Origin: Yponomeuta sedellus
Lineage: Eukaryota > Arthropoda > Insecta > Lepidoptera > Yponomeutidae
Length of the DNA: 64,000 nucleotides
Direction: 5' to 3'
NCBI GenBank assembly: GCA_934045075.1
Contig: OW203722.1
Location: 22,593,879 to 22,657,878, forward strand
Of the stretch, positions 59,162 to 64,000 are shown in pieces. The translations under genes and the position numbers were made by a program. Below the pieces are notes generated by a model, which searched no databases, was not told where the DNA came from, and saw nothing but the letters and a program-made list of their open reading frames with translations. The first letter of the stretch is position 1. The number at the start of each line of letters is the position of its first letter.

Positions 59162-59300
59162 TGTTAAAATTACTTAGGTGATATCAAAATAATGCATTTG
59201 AAATACTAATAGCGCCACCTGTGTGTCTCTTTGTGTAACTACCTACCTGTCAAATGAATAAAAAGTCAGTCGTTGTAAAACCGTTACGCTTGTTTCAATA
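59162..59300 (+). repeat. Copia 5' LTR
   Basis: 139 bp, starting TGTTAAAATTACTTAGG and ending TTTCAATA. AATAAA at 59257-59262 could be the poly(A) signal or a TATA-like element. TCAGT at 59266-59270 matches the arthropod initiator consensus, so transcription may start there (inference). Identical to the copy at 63272-63410. Confidence 0.95.
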
Positions 59301-59316
59301 GGTTATGGGTACAGTC
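59301..59316 (+). promoter_or_regulatory. Copia primer-binding site (half-tRNA type)
   Basis: GGTTATGGGTACAGTC abuts the 5' LTR. It matches, with two changes, the known Drosophila copia primer site GGTTATGGGCCCAG, which pairs with the anticodon region of initiator tRNA-Met rather than its 3' end. The element therefore probably primes minus-strand DNA from a cleaved tRNA half. Confidence 0.8.
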
Positions 59317-59360
59317 CCGTTTTTACTAGAAATATAGTGATTTATTGTGCGCAAGTAACT

Positions 59361-62300
59361 ATGTCGACGTCGGGGTTCTTAGTAAATGTGCCGAGACTCA
59401 AGGGACGCGAAAATTACGACGATTGGGCGTTCGCAACAAGCAATTTTTTGTTACTTGAGGGTATCGACATTGAAAATGTGCCGGAGACTATCAGTGAAGC
59501 TGAGAAGCAGAAAGCCAAAGCTAAACTTGTGATGACTATTGACTGTTCGTTATACGTGCATATCAAGAGTGAGACTACAGTGACCGGTGTGTGGAGCAAA
59601 TTGAAACAGTTATTTGATGACACGGGATATCAGCGAAAAATAAGTTTGCTCCGAACATTGATTTCAATACGTCTCGATAACTGTGAATCCATGACATCGT
59701 ACGTATCTCAAATGGTTGAGACAGCACAAAAATTGAAGGGGACAGGCTTCGAAATCACAGATGAGTGGATTGGATCATTACTTTTGGCTGGACTTCCAGA
59801 TAAGTATTCACCGATGATAATGGCGATAGAACATTCTGGAGTCGCCATTAGCGCTGACGTCATAAAGACAAAGTTACTTGATATGTGTTCTGAGGTTGGC
59901 ACTCCTGGAGCAGACTCTGCATTTTGGACAAAACAGCGGTCGAAAAGTGGCAACACTAACCGCAAACTGTCAACGTCAAATGACATGTCATCCGGAAATA
60001 AACAAATCAAGTGTTATAATTGCAAGAAAATCGGTCATTACAAAAATAAATGTCCTGAATCAAAAGCAAATAAACAAGTGAATGCTTTTAGTGCGGCGTT
60101 TTTTAACGGTTGTTATAGCACAGAAGACTGGTACGTCGATTCAGGCGCAAGCGCACACATGACGTCGAATAAAAATTGTTTAGTCCAAACCCGACCAGTG
60201 AACGAAAACAAAGAAATCGTAGTGGCAAATCAAACGACGGTGCCTGTAGTTAGTGTTGGTGAAACACAGATAACGACTTGCGTGAACAGTTCTCAGTATA
60301 ATGTGATTGTTAAGAATGTGTTGTACATACCTAAACTCACGACAAACTTATTGTCTGTAAGCCAACTTATAGATAATGGCAATAGAGTGGTGTTCAAAAA
60401 AGATGTCTGTCTGATATATAACCAAGTGAATGAGCTTATTGGTATAGCAAATTTAATAAACGGTGTGTACAAGCTAAACACAAGAAAATTTGAGAATTCG
60501 TTATCGGAAATGTCAACTTGGCATAAAAGGCTAGGACATATAAACAGCAAGTCCTTGCAAAAAATGAAAGAAGGTGCTGTGGTAGGAGTTTCCTATGACA
60601 AGAAAGCTGACATACAGATACAGAATTGTGAAGTGTGCTGTGAGGGAAAACAGACACGTTTGCCTTTCCCATCGGATAACCATAGAAGTGAAAAACTACT
60701 GGATGTAGTACACTCAGATTTATGCGGTCCAATGGAGACCAAGTCAATCGGTCAGGCAAAGTATTTTCTTCTGTTTGTGGATGATGCCAGCAGAATGACT
60801 TTTGTCTACTTCTTGAAGGAAAAGAACCAAGTGTTTCAGCATTTTAAAGAATTTCGAGGCTTAGTTGAGAATCAAACAGGAAACAAGATAAAAATCTTGA
60901 GAACTGACAATGGAGGTGAATTTTGTTCACGTGAGATGGAGAGTTACTTAAAACAAGTTGGTATTGTCCATCAGAAGACCAATCCTCACACTCCAGAGCA
61001 GAATGGTCTCTCAGAGAGGTTCAACAGAACTATAGTTGAACGGGCAAGATGTTTGTTGTTTGAAGCGGATCTCAACAAGAGTTTTTGGGCAGAAGCAGTT
61101 AATACTGCAGTATATTTAAAGAATAGAACGCCAGCCGCCAGTTTAAGGATGATGACACCATTTGAAAGGTGGACAGGTGAGAAACCAGACCTTAGCCATG
61201 TCAGAATATTTGGCAGTAAGGTAATGGTGCATGTTCCCAAAATAAAAAGGCAGAAATGGGATAAAAAGGCTGACAAATTGATTTTGGTTGGGTATCCAGA
61301 TAATGTAAAAGGATACAGATTGTATAATCAAAAAACAAGAAAAATTACTGTGAGCAGAGATGTCATTATTATGGAGAAGACAGAGTCAGAAACAGCTCAG
61401 ATAATAGTAAATAATAAGTCAGAGAAAGATGAAAACTCAGAAAATGATGAAAGTTTGTCAGAAAATTCAATCCTAACTCCAAAAGACTCAACATATGAAT
61501 GTGAGTCATCGATTCCCGATGATGATTCTTATCAATCTATGGCAGAAGAAGAGTCTATCATAGTGGATGAAGTCCAGGTTGAGCTGAATACTAAGCGTAG
61601 AAGAAAACCGGTAGAAAGGTATGGTGTAACCAACATGTGTATTCTGGACAACCTGGAATTATGCGATGAAGAACTCAGTTATGAAACTGCAATGAATGGT
61701 CCAGATAAGGAACAGTGGAGACAGGCGATGAAAGAGGAACTGATGGCTTTTGACAACAATCAAGCATGGACATTTGTAGATAGGAAAGAAGCTGATAGAG
61801 TGGTACAGTGTAAGTGGGTATTCAAGAAAAAGTACGAAAGTGATAACAGTGTGCGTTATAGGGCAAGACTGGTCGCAAAAGGTTTTACCCAAAGAGAAGG
61901 TGTGGACTACACTGAAACGTACTCACCAGTGCTTCGTTACTCAACATTGAGACTTTTATTTGCTTTAAGTGTCAAACTTAACTTTGAAATTACTCACTTA
62001 GATGTAACCACAGCATTCTTAAATGGTTACCTACATGAAAATGTATATATGCAAGTGCCTCCTAATTTGGATTGTAAAGACAATTGTGTTCTCAAATTAA
62101 ATCGTGCAATTTATGGCTTAAAACAATCAGCCAGGGCATGGAATGATAGAATAAATGATTGTTTATTGAAATTGAGTTTTGTTAAGTCAAAGTTAGAGCC
62201 ATGTCTGTATATAAAAAAATGTAAAAAGGAGCAGATCATAATAGCAATTTTTGTAGATGATTTTTTCATTTTTTCAAACAGTAATAATATGGTTCTGGAG

Positions 62301-63194
62301 TTAAAAACTAATCTGATGTCAAAATTTAAAATAAAGGATTTGGGGCAATTAAAACAATGTTTGGGTATGAGGGTAAAAATGTACGAGAATGGCTGTATTT
62401 CCTTAGATCAAGAAAAGTTTGTAGATCATATTTTAAGTAAATTTAATATGACAAACTGTAATGTTGCTGATACTCCCATTGAAAGTAATTTAAAACTAGA
62501 GAAAAGTGCAGATGTTTGTAAACAATACCCATATCAGCAACTAATAGGAAGCTTAATGTACTTAAGCGTTTTAACTCGCCCAGATATTACTTATAGTGTA
62601 AGTTATTTAAGCCAATTTAATAATTGTTTTACCCATACGCACTGGAAGCATGCAAAACGCATCCTAAGATACTTATGTAAAACTAAATCGTATGGACTAA
62701 TGTTTAGCAAAGATAATTGTAAATTGGAAGGTTTTGTTGATGCAGATTGGGCATCGAACACCCTAGATAGAAAATCTTACACAGGTTTCTACTTTAAACT
62801 CTCAGGAACTGTTATTTCATATGAGTGTAAAAAACAACGCACTATTGCTTTGTCAAGTACTGAGGCAGAGTATATGGCGATAGCAGAAGCCTGTAAAGAG
62901 GCTATCTATTTAAGAAACTTGCTTTGTGAAATTGTAGGCAGTTGTGATTATGTAATCATATTGTATAATGATAACCAAGGTGCTCAGAAGTTATCAGAAA
63001 ACCCATTATTTCACAAAAGAACCAAGCACATAGATGTGCGCCATCATTTTGTTAGAGAAGCGGTAGCTAACAATCTTATTAAGATAGTTTACCTGCCAAC
63101 ATCTGAAATGCCAGCAGACTTGCTGACCAAAGGACTTAGTAATGTTAAACACAACTATTTTGTAAAGAGGTTAGGTATTCAAAGCATTGCTTAA
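59361..63194 (+). CDS. Copia gag-pol polyprotein
   Basis: A single frame of 1277 codons encodes the whole replication machinery of the element. The frame is open from 59337, but that codon is GTG; the first ATG is at 59361, with A at -3, so I start there. Order: gag-like N-terminal domain (about residues 1-200); CCHC zinc knuckle CYNCKKIGHYKNKC (218-231); aspartic protease with DSGA, Asp260; His/Cys pre-integrase region (WHKRLGHI ... CEVC); integrase with D453, D516 and E552 (last spacing 35 residues, as in DDE integrases); reverse transcriptase from about 785, with D881 and FVDD (Asp966, Asp967) in place of the commoner YVDD; RNase H with D1127, E1168 and D1204. No stop or frameshift. Gag and Pol share one frame, so the gag:pol ratio must be set by splicing or proteolysis, which the sequence does not show. 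Surroundings are all repeats. Confidence 0.97.
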   Translation: MSTSGFLVNVPRLKGRENYDDWAFATSNFLLLEGIDIENVPETISEAEKQKAKAKLVMTIDCSLYVHIKSETTVTGVWSKLKQLFDDTGYQRKISLLRTLISIRLDNCESMTSYVSQMVETAQKLKGTGFEITDEWIGSLLLAGLPDKYSPMIMAIEHSGVAISADVIKTKLLDMCSEVGTPGADSAFWTKQRSKSGNTNRKLSTSNDMSSGNKQIKCYNCKKIGHYKNKCPESKANKQVNAFSAAFFNGCYSTEDWYVDSGASAHMTSNKNCLVQTRPVNENKEIVVANQTTVPVVSVGETQITTCVNSSQYNVIVKNVLYIPKLTTNLLSVSQLIDNGNRVVFKKDVCLIYNQVNELIGIANLINGVYKLNTRKFENSLSEMSTWHKRLGHINSKSLQKMKEGAVVGVSYDKKADIQIQNCEVCCEGKQTRLPFPSDNHRSEKLLDVVHSDLCGPMETKSIGQAKYFLLFVDDASRMTFVYFLKEKNQVFQHFKEFRGLVENQTGNKIKILRTDNGGEFCSREMESYLKQVGIVHQKTNPHTPEQNGLSERFNRTIVERARCLLFEADLNKSFWAEAVNTAVYLKNRTPAASLRMMTPFERWTGEKPDLSHVRIFGSKVMVHVPKIKRQKWDKKADKLILVGYPDNVKGYRLYNQKTRKITVSRDVIIMEKTESETAQIIVNNKSEKDENSENDESLSENSILTPKDSTYECESSIPDDDSYQSMAEEESIIVDEVQVELNTKRRRKPVERYGVTNMCILDNLELCDEELSYETAMNGPDKEQWRQAMKEELMAFDNNQAWTFVDRKEADRVVQCKWVFKKKYESDNSVRYRARLVAKGFTQREGVDYTETYSPVLRYSTLRLLFALSVKLNFEITHLDVTTAFLNGYLHENVYMQVPPNLDCKDNCVLKLNRAIYGLKQSARAWNDRINDCLLKLSFVKSKLEPCLYIKKCKKEQIIIAIFVDDFFIFSNSNNMVLELKTNLMSKFKIKDLGQLKQCLGMRVKMYENGCISLDQEKFVDHILSKFNMTNCNVADTPIESNLKLEKSADVCKQYPYQQLIGSLMYLSVLTRPDITYSVSYLSQFNNCFTHTHWKHAKRILRYLCKTKSYGLMFSKDNCKLEGFVDADWASNTLDRKSYTGFYFKLSGTVISYECKKQRTIALSSTEAEYMAIAEACKEAIYLRNLLCEIVGSCDYVIILYNDNQGAQKLSENPLFHKRTKHIDVRHHFVREAVANNLIKIVYLPTSEMPADLLTKGLSNVKHNYFVKRLGIQSIA

Positions 63195-63260
63195 TTATGT
63201 CTGTGGGCTGTTTGTTTCAAATTGTTTGAAAATACATTGTACAAAAGTTTAGATTAATTG

Positions 63261-63271
63261 ATAAGTGGAGA
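63261..63271 (+). promoter_or_regulatory. Copia polypurine tract
   Basis: ATAAGTGGAGA, mostly purine, lies directly before the 3' LTR, where plus-strand priming is expected. It is short and interrupted by T, so the exact primer is inferred from position. Confidence 0.6.
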
Positions 63272-63410
63272 TGTTAAAATTACTTAGGTGATATCAAAAT
63301 AATGCATTTGAAATACTAATAGCGCCACCTGTGTGTCTCTTTGTGTAACTACCTACCTGTCAAATGAATAAAAAGTCAGTCGTTGTAAAACCGTTACGCT
63401 TGTTTCAATA
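63272..63410 (+). repeat. Copia 3' LTR
   Basis: 139 bp with no visible difference from the 5' LTR. Followed by GAAAC, the target duplication. Confidence 0.95.
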
Positions 63411-63849
63411 GAAACATGAAACACAGTATTAATTTGACAGTAGGTACTTACGCCAACAAAAACCATACATAATATGCGGGCTTAGAAAAGACGCATTTGT
63501 TCACTTTACATTCAGGGTTTAAGTTAAGTAATACTATCTGTATTTAAGAGTTACATCACTCGTACACTGTGTGGGTAGAACATAGAAAAATAACAAATTC
63601 TTTTATACGGCTTCTGCGTCGTCGTGGATGCTGAATAAATCTTTACTAAAGAAAAAGTTCAAAGTTCTTTTAAGAACGTAGTTTATTGTTACTTATGCAT
63701 AGATCTTTACATTGAGACGAAAAAATTTCCTTTTTTTCAAATTTATTTATAAATGAGGTTAATTGCATTAATTCATCATTAATTGCAAACTAAAACCTTC
63801 ATGAGCACTACGCATTATTGTTAATTCCGGATTCCCTTACTTGATTTTA

Positions 63850-63930
63850 GGTCGGAAGAGTCCGACCACGGCTCGCTCTGATTCGCAGAGCTTAATCATG
63901 ATGAGTAGAGATGGACCTTGCGTCGTGATT
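63850..63930 (+). repeat. Repeat X
   Basis: GTCGGAAGAGTCCGAC hairpin, then CGATTCGCAGAG-like GATTCGCAGAGCTTAATCAT. Confidence 0.6.
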
Positions 63931-64000
63931 GATTGAAATAGAAATTGATAATTTTTAACTGATGTATTGGATTTAGGATGACTAGTCACAGTTGAGTTTT

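Larger units (their letters stand above)
59162..63410 (+). mobile_element. Complete Copia-superfamily LTR retrotransposon (4249 bp)
   Basis: Two 139-bp direct repeats, 59162-59300 and 63272-63410, read as identical base for base and bracket one uninterrupted gag-pol frame. GAAAC directly flanks both ends (59157-59161 and 63411-63415), a 5-bp target duplication typical of Copia integrases. Primer site, polypurine stretch and protein order (protease, integrase, reverse transcriptase, RNase H) all fit the Copia order. LTRs begin TG and end TA rather than CA. Identical LTRs plus an open frame imply a very recent insertion that may still be able to move. Confidence 0.97.
59025..63624 (-). mobile_element. 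5'-truncated poly(A) retro-insertion split by the Copia element
   Basis: TGGATGCTGAAT occurs at 59013-59024 and 63625-63636. Between the copies, once Copia is set aside, lie about 346 bp beginning with a T-run (59022-59033) and TTTATT at 59047-59052, i.e. a poly(A) tail and AATAAA signal on the minus strand. Target duplication plus poly(A) indicate LINE-driven insertion. No coding sequence is recognisable, so it could be a truncated LINE 3' end or a retrocopy of some other transcript. Confidence 0.75.
58945..63670. repeat. Dispersed repeat G, copy split by the nested insertions
   Basis: Sequence containing GAAGATGCCACTGGATGCTG at 59001-59020 resumes as CTGAATAAATC after 63631. Related copies are at 15460, 25495, 39025 and 44915. 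It forms the outer layer of the nested stack; its nature is unknown. Confidence 0.55.

Noticed and set aside
59337..59360. Copia start at 59337
   Set aside because: That codon is GTG; the first ATG is at 59361 and has better context.
59414..61892. Several 60-110 codon minus-strand frames inside Copia
   Set aside because: Shadows of the gag-pol frame with no recognisable similarity.

Overview
This window reads as non-coding, repeat-saturated DNA from an insect, most likely a moth or butterfly. That is inferred from the repeat types: many RTE-type LINE 3' ends whose reading frame ends in GYVQQWT, several tRNA-derived SINEs, short MITEs, and a Copia element primed from a tRNA half. No host gene with an exon structure is visible. 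There is no operon, rRNA gene, functional-looking tRNA gene or CRISPR array.

The only long intact gene is the gag-pol reading frame of a complete Copia retrotransposon (59162-63410). It has two identical 139-bp LTRs, a 5-bp target duplication (GAAAC), a half-tRNA primer site and a single 1277-codon frame with every expected catalytic motif. It sits inside a 5'-truncated, poly(A)-tailed retro-insertion that carries its own 12-bp target duplication, and that insertion sits inside an older dispersed repeat, giving three nested layers.

The commonest sequence is a ~360-bp SINE with about 29 full or partial copies spread through the window. Its first ~115 bases align colinearly with 5S rRNA, including the internal promoter boxes, so I call it a 5S-rRNA-derived (SINE3-type) element. 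Ten or so copies have clear 9-14 bp target duplications and several are 5'-truncated, the signature of target-primed reverse transcription. Its 3' end carries the same small hairpin (loop GCAG) as the RTE LINE fragments and as another SINE here, with compensatory stem changes.

Four tRNA-derived repeat families are also present, named A to D. Family A is repeatedly arranged as inverted fold-back copies, including a 418-bp inverted repeat at 10739-11646 with no mismatch seen by eye. Family B has an A-rich spacer and an ATGTT-rich tail. Family C has an AT-rich tail that runs into a 460-bp AAAT array. Family D has an RTE-like 3' end and contains an 11-copy, 60-bp tandem array at 37631-38290.

Layout: 1-5.2 kb has RTE fragments, a ~186-bp tandem repeat and a 1.07-kb giant hairpin. 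5-24 kb is scattered 5S-SINEs with families A, B and D. 24.1-24.8 kb is a 711-bp GGGAC array. 27-38 kb is dense in SINEs and LINE fragments, with an 81-bp minisatellite, an AAAT array and the 60-bp array. 38.7-51 kb has MITEs, a CATA array and a LINE zinc-knuckle fragment. 51-58.8 kb has more 5S-SINEs. 59-63.7 kb is the nested Copia. The intervening stretches are AT-rich and show nothing I can name.
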